Assembly (NCBI RefSeq): GCF_008326305.1
Contig: NZ_BIXY01000088.1
Location: 1-32,134, forward strand
Length of the DNA stretch: 32,134 nucleotides
DNA from: Dictyobacter arantiisoli
Lineage (GTDB): Bacteria > Chloroflexota > Ktedonobacteria > Ktedonobacterales > Ktedonobacteraceae
Direction of reading: 5' to 3'
Below the pieces are notes generated by a model. It searched no databases and was not told the DNA's origin. It saw only the letters and a program-made list of their open reading frames with translations. Below, one piece after another: positions 24,265 to 30,809 of this stretch. The position numbers and the translations under genes were made by a program. How positions within the stretch are numbered: position 1 is the first letter of the stretch; every line of letters starts with the position of its first letter.

Positions 24265-25116
24265 ATGGACGCCGAAACGCTGCTCCTGGAGAATGGTCTT
24301 TCGCTGGCCTATGAGCGCTGTGGGACAGGACCGACGCTGCTTCTGCTGCATGCTGGTATGGCGGATCGACGCATGTGGGATGCGCAGGTGGAGGCGTTCG
24401 CACAGCAGTATCAGGTGATCCGCTACGATTTGCAGGGCTATGGGACCTCTGGACTGGGCGGTGGTCTGATCAGACATTATGAGGACCTGTATGGCCTGCT
24501 CAAGGGACTTGGTATCGCCCATGCCTTTCTGCTGGGTTGTGCTCTGGGTGGCGCGGTCTGTCTCGATTTCGCCCTGTTGTATCCTGAGATGGTGGATGGT
24601 TTGATTCTGGTCGCGGCGCTGCCCGGTGGCTATCCTGTGACTGGAACGCAGCTCCTGGAGGTGGATGCCAGAGAGAAGCAGCGGGAGCAGATAGCGGCGA
24701 TCAAGGCTGGCAATTTTGCGCTGGCCTCTGAAATCGAGGTTGATCATTGGTTAGTTGGACAGCAGCGTGTCCGGGCGCAGCTTGATCCTGTTGTCTGGCA
24801 GCGCGTGTATGACATGACACTGCTGACCCTCCAGCGCAGGATCGCCAGCTATGGCAATGAGCGTATTTTGGAACCGCCCGCCTACCAGAGACTTTCCGAG
24901 ATCCAGACATCCACCCTGCTCATCAACGGCACCCTGGACGATCCCATGATTGGACAGGCAGGTGACTGGCTGGCAGCTCATCTGCCGAACGTACAAACGG
25001 TCCAGATGCCCGAGACGGCCCATTTCCCGAATATAGAATGCCCGGCCGCCTTCAATCACCACGTGCTGACATTTTTGTCCCGCTGGTTGCCTGGCCCTCT
25101 CCCTGGTACGGCATGA
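24265..25116 (+). CDS. Alpha/beta hydrolase fold protein with Ala at the nucleophile position
   Basis: A 283-aa alpha/beta hydrolase. Seen: oxyanion-hole HAGM (29-32), RYDLQGYGTSG (53-63), elbow FLLGCALGG (88-96) and TLLINGTLDDPMIG plus PETAHFPNIE for acid and His. The elbow should read GxSxGG but has Ala93 (codon GCT, one change from the serine codon TCT), so ordinary Ser-dependent hydrolysis is not expected. It may be a non-catalytic member, a different chemistry, or an inactivated gene. Start: ATG at 24265 with GAAAGG six bases upstream; ATG 24259 and a longer start at 24196 (overlapping the SDR stop) are alternatives. The frame is intact throughout. Confidence 0.85.
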   Translation: MDAETLLLENGLSLAYERCGTGPTLLLLHAGMADRRMWDAQVEAFAQQYQVIRYDLQGYGTSGLGGGLIRHYEDLYGLLKGLGIAHAFLLGCALGGAVCLDFALLYPEMVDGLILVAALPGGYPVTGTQLLEVDAREKQREQIAAIKAGNFALASEIEVDHWLVGQQRVRAQLDPVVWQRVYDMTLLTLQRRIASYGNERILEPPAYQRLSEIQTSTLLINGTLDDPMIGQAGDWLAAHLPNVQTVQMPETAHFPNIECPAAFNHHVLTFLSRWLPGPLPGTA

Positions 25117-25218
25117 CCAATACCACCCACGCGATCCATCTGGACACAACCGACCATCCCTGACCGGCAATACCGCTCAAATAAAGAGCATGACGAAGCG
25201 TAGAATGACGAAGGGAAG

Positions 25219-25386
25219 TGTAGGTGCGTGCCGAGGTCGCAACCGAGGTGCGCTTACCCGTTCATGGTACGATGCCCTAGACCGTAGGCATATCAGTCCA
25301 GCATCATGCCAGAGGGCGTTGGGGCGAGATGGTCGTACGAGCAAGGGGAAAGCGCACCTCGGCTGCGGCCTCGGCACGCACCTACA
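25219..25386. mobile_element. Complete MITE-like element (168 bp)
   Basis: Left TGTAGGTGCGTGCCGAGGTC then GCAACCGAGGTGCGCTTACC; right end is the inverse with three changes, closing at CCTACA. No gene inside; the interior is GC-rich and partly matches other copies. The tip equals the IS4 terminal repeat (13105). There is no clear target duplication. It lies in the gap between the hydrolase and the DinB-like gene; the remaining gap bases hold no gene. Confidence 0.85.
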
Positions 25387-25409
25387 GAATTCGTCGAGAT
25401 TGCTCTTGT

Positions 25410-25422
25410 TGAAGCGGTATTG
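25410..25422 (+). repeat. Dispersed repeat TGAAGCGGTATTG, copy 4
   Basis: Identical 13-mer starting 24 bases beyond the right end of the MITE at 25386. The spacing equals that at the right end of the IS4 element (14659), and the bases between are partly similar. Confidence 0.65.
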
Positions 25423-25524
25423 TTCCTGACCGGTGCAGTGATATCATAAAGGGACAAAAATGACTGTATGCTCGCGTCGTGTCGCGTACACTTTGCCGAG
25501 CAAAGAAAGAGGAGAGCTAGCTAG

Positions 25525-26001
25525 ATGGAAACTGTATTTCGGGATGAGGTGGTATCGCTGGTACAACATATGGCGGCCCTGCCTGATCGGCTGGTACGAG
25601 CGACGAGTGGCAAGACGCCCGCGCAACTTGGTGGACGACCAGGACCAGATGAATGGTCAGTGATCGAGATCTTCGCCCATATGCGCGCCGTGGACGATAT
25701 TGTCACCTCGCGTATCTACATGCTACTGGCGCGTGATCATGCGCCGCTGGTAGACTTTGACGAGCGGCGTTGGGCCGAGATTGCCCACTATGTCAACCGT
25801 GACCTGCATCAATCCCTGACACTTTTTACCTTGCGACGCATCGAAGTCGTCATGGTCTTACGGCAACTCTTTGCGCAAGACTGGCAGCGCACCGGCCAGC
25901 ACGAAACCGCCGGACCACAATCCCTGCTCGCCATCGTCCGCTCGCTGGTCGCCCATGAAGAAGAGCACTGCGCCCAGATCGAAAAATTGCTCTCTGCCTA
26001 A
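25525..26001 (+). CDS. DinB-like (DUF664-type) four-helix protein
   Basis: A 158-aa helical protein with the DinB pattern: LVRATSGKTPAQLGGRPGPDEWSVIEIFAHMRAVDD, with His52, and LVAHEEEHCAQIEKLL, with His144 and His148. The three histidines form the usual metal site. Known: DinB-fold proteins are often metal-dependent thiol transferases (bacillithiol, mycothiol or others), and some are damage-induced; the particular role here is unknown. ATG at 25525 has GAGGAG about ten bases upstream. It is a single gene between a MITE and a gene-poor stretch. Confidence 0.85.
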   Translation: METVFRDEVVSLVQHMAALPDRLVRATSGKTPAQLGGRPGPDEWSVIEIFAHMRAVDDIVTSRIYMLLARDHAPLVDFDERRWAEIAHYVNRDLHQSLTLFTLRRIEVVMVLRQLFAQDWQRTGQHETAGPQSLLAIVRSLVAHEEEHCAQIEKLLSA

Positions 26002-26667
26002 TGATTTTTGACAAATAAAAACGGTACAAAAATGAAAAGGGAAAAATCATAAAGCGGGTCTCTTCTTTCGTCATCGCTCATCGTGAAGATTTGTAGGATT
26101 TGCCAATCATTTTCCACAATCATTCTACCACCCTGTACTTCAGGGCATCTATATAATATCCTCTGTGGTTCTGATACAGCAACATATTGCTCTGTCAAGC
26201 TTCATTTGAAGGGACCAGAGCGGGGATGCAAGGGGCGGCAGCTCCTTGACTGGGGGCTTGGGGGTTGGGCCCCCAATTTCTCCCCCTCTCCTCTGCCGCC
26301 GAAGGCATTTTGCCCACCCTTAAAACCTCTTCTGTCCACTCAATACCTTTATGATTAAAAAATCTCCATCCCTGATTAAAAATCTCCATGAAAAAGTGCT
26401 TGCGTGCTTGTATATTCGTAAATTTAGACATTGGTCAATTTGGTATCGGCAGTATCATATATAAGGATGCAGTAATTCGTGTTTTTGATGTCCTACCGAG
26501 CGATCAGGTAGCAGAGGACAAAGTTGTCCCGGATGAGAAGAGCTGTGTTCAGGATTCCATCCTGGCTATGCATAGAAATAGTTTATGGCGGAGCCAATGA
26601 ATTACACGGAAAGATTTCGGACCTCCTGATTGGAGCGACGAAGAACATGCAGAAAGGAAATGCCAGC
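26002..26667. other. Gene-poor stretch before the replication-like gene
   Basis: No gene is supported. Short frames (26388-26600, 26524-26847) overlap each other and lack a ribosome site. A GC-rich hairpin TTGGGGG-TTGGG-CCCCCAA lies at 26258-26276, followed by TTTCTCC. The base composition swings from AT-rich (26000-26200) to GC-rich (26220-26300). Confidence 0.5.
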
Positions 26668-26847
26668 ATGAGCACTTGTCTTATTCCTATCAAATCTCCT
26701 ACTGACATATCACCGATAAAAAATATAGCATTGCCCCTTTTTATCGTCAAGGACAATTCTGTCCGCGCAATGGCCTCTGTATCTTCTCTGTTGATTGTAT
26801 GTGATGGACATAAAGTACCCTGTGTAGCAAGTGTGGAGGAGTTTTAG
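26668..26847 (+). CDS. Small ORF, 59 aa, coupled to the replication-like gene
   Basis: Begins MSTCLIPIKSPTD and ends VPCVASVEEF, stopping two bases before the next start codon; the VEEF codons encode the GGAGGAG ribosome site of the next gene. ATG at 26668 has AAAGGAA nine bases upstream. No family is recognised. The tight junction suggests translational coupling, as with small control proteins or leader peptides of rep genes, but coding is not proven. Confidence 0.4.
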   Translation: MSTCLIPIKSPTDISPIKNIALPLFIVKDNSVRAMASVSSLLIVCDGHKVPCVASVEEF

Positions 26848-26849
26848 CC

Positions 26850-28796
26850 ATGAATTCAATCATTCCATTTGTCAGTTTAAAATCTATGATGAACCATGGG
26901 CAGCGCTGTATCCGGGATTGGTTTAGCTGCTATGGTGAAGCGGTTCTGATGCCGGGTATGGTTGCATTGCCATATGCGATTGAAATCTTTTATCCCCAAA
27001 CTCCGATTACAGAATGGGAAATGGGGGTTGTACGCATGATCCTCTTCAATAATCAATATGCGGAGCCGCTGGCCTGTCTGAGCATCGATGTCTTTTGTGA
27101 CCGCTTCCACCTGGGGGGGCGTCAGATCCAACGCAAGCTTAAAGTAATGGAAAACAAAGGACTGCTCAAAATCACCCCATACTACAGCGAGGACGGCAAG
27201 AAAACACCCTACAAGCTCTACGACTGCTATCCTTTCCTGAAGTTGATTGCCGACCTGGTGATACAAGACATGAAGCGTCATAAGGAGCTGGCAAAGCAGA
27301 AGGTACAGCTTGCCGCAGAGCATGCTCTGTCAAATGTGAGCAATATGACAGAAATGTCCGGCGCGACATCCCCATCCACGATGACAGAAATGTCCGGCGC
27401 GACAGAAATGTCCCATCCAAACGGCATACCCATCATCACAGAAATGTCCCCGGCGACCTATCCGCCCCTGTCCGGCGCGACAAACCTGTCGCCAGTGACA
27501 GAAATGTCAGCGGCGACACATTTGTCCCAGCAAAATGGCAGCTTCAATGTGACAGAAATGTCAGCGGCGACACATTTGTCCCAGCAAAATGGCAGCTTCA
27601 ATGTGACAGAAATGTCAGCGGCGATACATTTGTCCACCGGGGGAAGCGTGTCGAATCAGGTCCCATGTGAGCTCGAACAACGCATTCCTGAGCTTGCAAC
27701 CCTGTCGCGGACAGAAATGTCGCAGATAGCGGCGGACGGAAACGAATATTCGAAAAATTCGAATTCGAATATTATCAATAATACAAGTATTATTAATAAT
27801 ATTTATACTTCGAATTCGAATAATACGAATAAGAAAAAACTTAAAGAAAATGATGGGTACGAATGCATCCCTGCGGTCTGCCCGGAGGGGTCAATAGCAA
27901 CCAACCAGTGTGTTGAGGATAATGCCCCGGAAACATCTTCCATGTTTGACAAGAAGCAAGCAAGCTTTGAACAATGGGTCCAGGATGCCGTCGAGCAGGC
28001 GAATGCGGAAAGCGAGCAGGCAGAGCAGGTCACAGCAAGCAGTCAGTCAGGACAGCAAGCAAAGGCTGTTCGTGAGGCCAGCCCGCGCATCGAGCAGATG
28101 TTGGAGATAGAGTCATCGAACGAGCAGCCAGCCAAAATTTGCAAGATGGGATCGCTGGCTGAGACGGCGCTGCAGCGTATCTCCCGTGATCTGAATGACG
28201 TCTGGCCGCGCTCATCGCTGACGCAGGCCAACAAGCTCTACCAGCAACTCATGCAGATCAATCAGGTCGAGGACCGACACACGCTCAGCGATCCAGACCA
28301 GTTTTTTGCCGACATGATGGAGTTGATCTGTGTCAAGCTCAGCGGAATCAAGATCATGCGTGTCAATGCGCATGGACAGAGCAACGGGATGCCATTATTC
28401 TTCAAGACCCTGCGCCAGGAGGTGGAGAGCGAGGTGCAGCGTGTGCAGGACATGCGTGAGAAGGTTGAGCGCACCACAGCCGCCAGTGAGCGCTATCATG
28501 CCCGTCAGGCGCGCACCTGGGGTCCTGACTCACTCGGCGCGAAAATGGCTTCGGAGCATCACATCTCCCTCACCGAGAGTCATGCCATCTCGCAAGAAAT
28601 CGCCGCTATCCCGCTGTCCCCCGAACAGATTCTCTCCGAGGGACGCCGCCTCAACGTCGAGTATCTCGAAGATTACGCCGACGCCATGCTTGACGGCACC
28701 ATCAAGCCCTATCAGCGCGAAATGATCGAGTCCGGCGTACGCCTCAGCCTCTACTACGAGAAACTCGACGGTTACGCCTACAAAGCTGGCTACTAG
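26850..28796 (+). CDS. Replication-initiator-like winged-helix protein with TEMS repeats
   Basis: A 648-aa protein. Residues 1 to about 115 have a winged-helix-like pattern: TPITEWEMGVVRMILF, LSIDVFCDRFHLGGRQIQRKLKVMENKGLLKITPYYSE, as in replisome organisers and plasmid Rep proteins (helix-turn-helix then a beta wing). Residues about 166-291 contain TEMSGAT/TEMSAAT-type units, eight or more, with an 18-residue repeat twice. Residues about 298-335 are Asn/Ser-rich (NSNSNIINNTSIINN). The C-terminal part (440-648) is helical and charged, with no match recognised. ATG at 26850 has GGAGGAG upstream. Inference: a rep or phage replication protein with an internal origin-like DNA segment. It is not certain that it replicates anything now. 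Confidence 0.65.
   Translation: MNSIIPFVSLKSMMNHGQRCIRDWFSCYGEAVLMPGMVALPYAIEIFYPQTPITEWEMGVVRMILFNNQYAEPLACLSIDVFCDRFHLGGRQIQRKLKVMENKGLLKITPYYSEDGKKTPYKLYDCYPFLKLIADLVIQDMKRHKELAKQKVQLAAEHALSNVSNMTEMSGATSPSTMTEMSGATEMSHPNGIPIITEMSPATYPPLSGATNLSPVTEMSAATHLSQQNGSFNVTEMSAATHLSQQNGSFNVTEMSAAIHLSTGGSVSNQVPCELEQRIPELATLSRTEMSQIAADGNEYSKNSNSNIINNTSIINNIYTSNSNNTNKKKLKENDGYECIPAVCPEGSIATNQCVEDNAPETSSMFDKKQASFEQWVQDAVEQANAESEQAEQVTASSQSGQQAKAVREASPRIEQMLEIESSNEQPAKICKMGSLAETALQRISRDLNDVWPRSSLTQANKLYQQLMQINQVEDRHTLSDPDQFFADMMELICVKLSGIKIMRVNAHGQSNGMPLFFKTLRQEVESEVQRVQDMREKVERTTAASERYHARQARTWGPDSLGAKMASEHHISLTESHAISQEIAAIPLSPEQILSEGRRLNVEYLEDYADAMLDGTIKPYQREMIESGVRLSLYYEKLDGYAYKAGY
27347..27721. repeat. 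Eight ACAGAAATGTC boxes (iteron-like)
   Basis: The box occurs near 27347, 27383, 27401, 27437, 27497, 27551, 27605 and 27710, seven times as GACAGAAATGTC and once as CACAGAAATGTC. Each encodes TEMS in the same frame. Each box has the inverted arms GACA/TGTC, which protein coding does not require. The first seven starts are 18, 36, 54 or 60 bases apart, all multiples of six. Confidence 0.75.
27495..27602. repeat. 54-bp tandem repeat (18 codons)
   Basis: Two identical copies, 27495-27548 and 27549-27602, each starting GTGACAGAAATGTCAGCGGC; a third diverging copy begins at 27603. This is a recent duplication within the box region. Confidence 0.85.
27744..27840. other. AT-rich palindromic segment, possible unwinding element
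   Basis: A strongly AT-biased stretch contrasting with its flanks. It has GAATATTC (27744-27751), ATTCGAATTCGAAT (27757-27770), AATAATAC-AA-GTATTATT (27777-27794) and TTCGAATTCGAA (27809-27820). It directly follows the last box, the order found in many replication origins. Confidence 0.6.
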
Positions 28797-28815
28797 CGGC
28801 TTCCCTGCTGAGAAA

Positions 28816-28855
28816 CTGGCGTTGAGGCAAGCGATTACGCTTGCCTCAACGCCAG
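28816..28855. terminator. 18-bp perfect hairpin after the rep-like gene
   Basis: CTGGCGTTGAGGCAAGCG (28816-28833), loop ATTA, perfect complement (28838-28855), 20 bases past the stop. No T-run follows, so termination is uncertain; it may instead be a structure used in replication or mRNA stability. Confidence 0.5.
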
Positions 28856-28917
28856 GACTCGGCCCCATTTGGAGCGACGTTGATCCTGGTGTGTGCTCAG
28901 GCATGATGGGAGCATGT

Positions 28918-28957
28918 GGTGAGAGGATGCATAAGTGCACAATGCATCCTCCTCACC
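28918..28957. repeat. Second hairpin after the rep-like gene
   Basis: GGTGAGAGGATGCAT pairs with ATGCATCCTCCTCACC across a nine-base loop, with one bulged base. The 28797-29113 gap contains no gene. Confidence 0.5.
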
Positions 28958-29113
28958 GCCAGAGCCCGCCATCCAGCCAGCTATGCAGTTATCCCGCCCA
29001 AAAGGCAGAAAGACGCAGGCGTGGCACGAAGTGCCCATGCTGACCCAAAGGAAACTAGCGTACCTTAACAAAAGAATAGAGCAAGCCAGCGGAGTAGCCC
29101 TGAGCTACAACGG

Positions 29114-29917
29114 CTACAGCGTAGGAGGATGCTGGCGGATGACGGTATTGGCGATGACGAGGGCGATGGTGATGAGGGGAATGCAGACCGAGAGGGTGGG
29201 CAGATAGAGGGTAGCGGCCCCGCCGAGGACGGCACCCAGCAGATAGACGAGCCAGGTGCTGGCCTGGCGGATGATATCGTGTTTTTGTGACGCGGTGAGC
29301 GCAGCATGGGAGATATAGGGATACTGGCGCTGGTAGTGGGCGGGACGCAGCCAGTTGCCCAGATTGCCCATCAAACTGGTCAGGGTGCCGGTGATATAGG
29401 TAGTCACGATGCCTGGGAAGCCCAGCATCATGACGGTCGCACTCTGTATCCCCATCGCGAGTGAGGCCAGCAGGATCAGCAGGATGGTGATGCCCAATGT
29501 AGGGAATGTCGCCTGAGTGAAGAGCCAGAGCAGCGTGAAGAGGAACAGCAGTATCCACTCAAGACCGAATAGACGCACAACCTGGCTTGTCCACACGCCG
29601 GGCCGCTGCTCTTTGAGTAGCAGGGTTGTCAGCAGCGCGCCCAGACAGAAGCCAAGCACCGCGCTCACCGTCAGCAGGGCGTCCTCCCACATCCCCTTGC
29701 CCAGCGCGATACCCAGCAGCACCGTATTGCCCGTCATATTGGCCGGAAACACACGTTGCAGGCCCAGATAACAGAGCGCATCGAAATAGCCAGCCGTCCC
29801 CGACAGCAAAAGGATATCCTTATTCTCAGCCGGCACCGGAGGCGGCTCATCCCCTTGATCCCTGCTCGCAGTATTCAACATCGGCATTCTACACTCATCC
29901 TGCATACTATCCTGCAT
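29114..29917 (-). CDS. DUF1275 (YoaK-like) membrane protein
   Basis: A 267-aa integral membrane protein. Seen: GTAGYFDALCYLGLQRVFPANMTGNTVLLG, the DUF1275 signature, and GIQSATVMMLGFPGIVTTYITGTLTSL in the second half, with about six hydrophobic segments. No biochemical function is established for the family. Start: ATG at 29917 (MQDSMQDECRMPM), with 29905 and 29887 equally possible because ribosome sites are weak. It lies convergent to the rep-like gene, apparently as cargo or chromosomal neighbour. No partner gene is adjacent. Confidence 0.88.
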   Translation of the reverse strand: MQDSMQDECRMPMLNTASRDQGDEPPPVPAENKDILLLSGTAGYFDALCYLGLQRVFPANMTGNTVLLGIALGKGMWEDALLTVSAVLGFCLGALLTTLLLKEQRPGVWTSQVVRLFGLEWILLFLFTLLWLFTQATFPTLGITILLILLASLAMGIQSATVMMLGFPGIVTTYITGTLTSLMGNLGNWLRPAHYQRQYPYISHAALTASQKHDIIRQASTWLVYLLGAVLGGAATLYLPTLSVCIPLITIALVIANTVIRQHPPTL

Positions 29918-30074
29918 CCCTTGCCCATAGCCAGCTCAGCAATGGAACAGTCCTATCAACACAGAGCCTCTCTTTACAAGATCGAACCATCGCCACAAAA
30001 AACAAGCCCTTGTTCTCTCCATTTTTACAGTACTTTTGATTGTCTGGCTGGTGATTTGTTTGGGTTGGATATAA

Positions 30075-30225
30075 TGCGCTTTCCCCTTGCTCGTCCCCTC
30101 TCTCACTCCAACGCTCTGTCGCATGCCTGGGCACCATTGCTGGGGACGGATGAGCCTGCGGGCGGGATTGCTCGTACGATGAAAGGGAAAGCGCACCTCG
30201 GTTGCGACCTCGGCACGCACCTACA
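30075..30225. mobile_element. MITE-like element lacking its left tip
   Basis: The right end is intact (GGAAAGCGCACCTCGG, then TTGCGACCTCGGCACGCACC, closing CTACA at 30225). The left begins only at GCGCTTTCCCCTTGC, missing the first 30 or so tip bases. The inside (CAACGCTCTG, GGGGACGGATGAGCCTGCGGG) matches the 18293 element. A gap of about 500 bases (29918-30424) otherwise holds no gene. Confidence 0.7.
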
Positions 30226-30424
30226 TCGCTGCCCAATCCCGGTCTGTGTCCATCCAATCTCGTTTTTGGGGTGGTATAGCATAGTTCTCTCCCCGACACT
30301 TTTTTGGCGTAGCTAAAGCGCAAAACAGAGGAAAAGGTGGAATACAGGAGCACTCTCGAGAGAGGGAAAGGCTTCACTAGCCTCTTTAGAAACGAGGAGA
30401 AAGAAAAGAAAAAGGAGATCGTTC

Positions 30425-30690
30425 TTGGAGGATTGCGAGGCCAAAGTCCCCAGTATTGAGCGGCGTTTAGAGCGATTTTTGAGCAACAAACGCATCGAAA
30501 CAGAGAACATGTGGAAGTCATTCCTTGCTGTCATCATGCCGCATTTTCAAAAAAGCCGCTACTGGTTATCTCTAATCGACCTGCCTGTCGAAGACGTATT
30601 GGAGAATATAAAGAGCGCTTTAAAGTAGAATCAATGTTTCAAGATATGAAAAGTAGGGGATGGGATTGGGAAGGAAGTCGAGTGACGGAA
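30425..30690 (+). pseudogene. Decayed IS4-family transposase (internal deletion and frameshift)
   Basis: Frame one gives IERRLERFLSNKRIETENMW then KSFLAVIMPHFQKSRYW, the N-terminal part of an IS4-type transposase. A second frame gives ISNRPACRRRIGEYKERF then KVESMFQDMKSRGWDWE, which has an exact Y(2)R(3)E(6)K signature (Tyr, Arg, Glu, Lys of the C-terminal catalytic region). The two halves meet near 30570 with most of the catalytic middle lost and the frame shifted. It is a different lineage from the intact IS at 13105. Confidence 0.7.
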
Positions 30691-30809
30691 AAATTACATA
30701 AAAAAAAGTGTCGGAGAGAGAACGCCAGAGCATGGGTGAACGACAAGGGAGCCCGACGTTCGTCGTAGCGTCCCTTTGTCGTGTCAGGTCCTGGTTAGCG
30801 CTCGTTCTG

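Noticed and set aside
26388-26600. 70-codon frame starting MKKCLRAC
   Set aside because: No ribosome site and overlaps another frame; low evidence for coding.
27347-27721. CRISPR-like spacing of ACAGAAATGTC boxes
   Set aside because: Boxes are 11-12 bases, spacers vary and all are in frame within a coding sequence.
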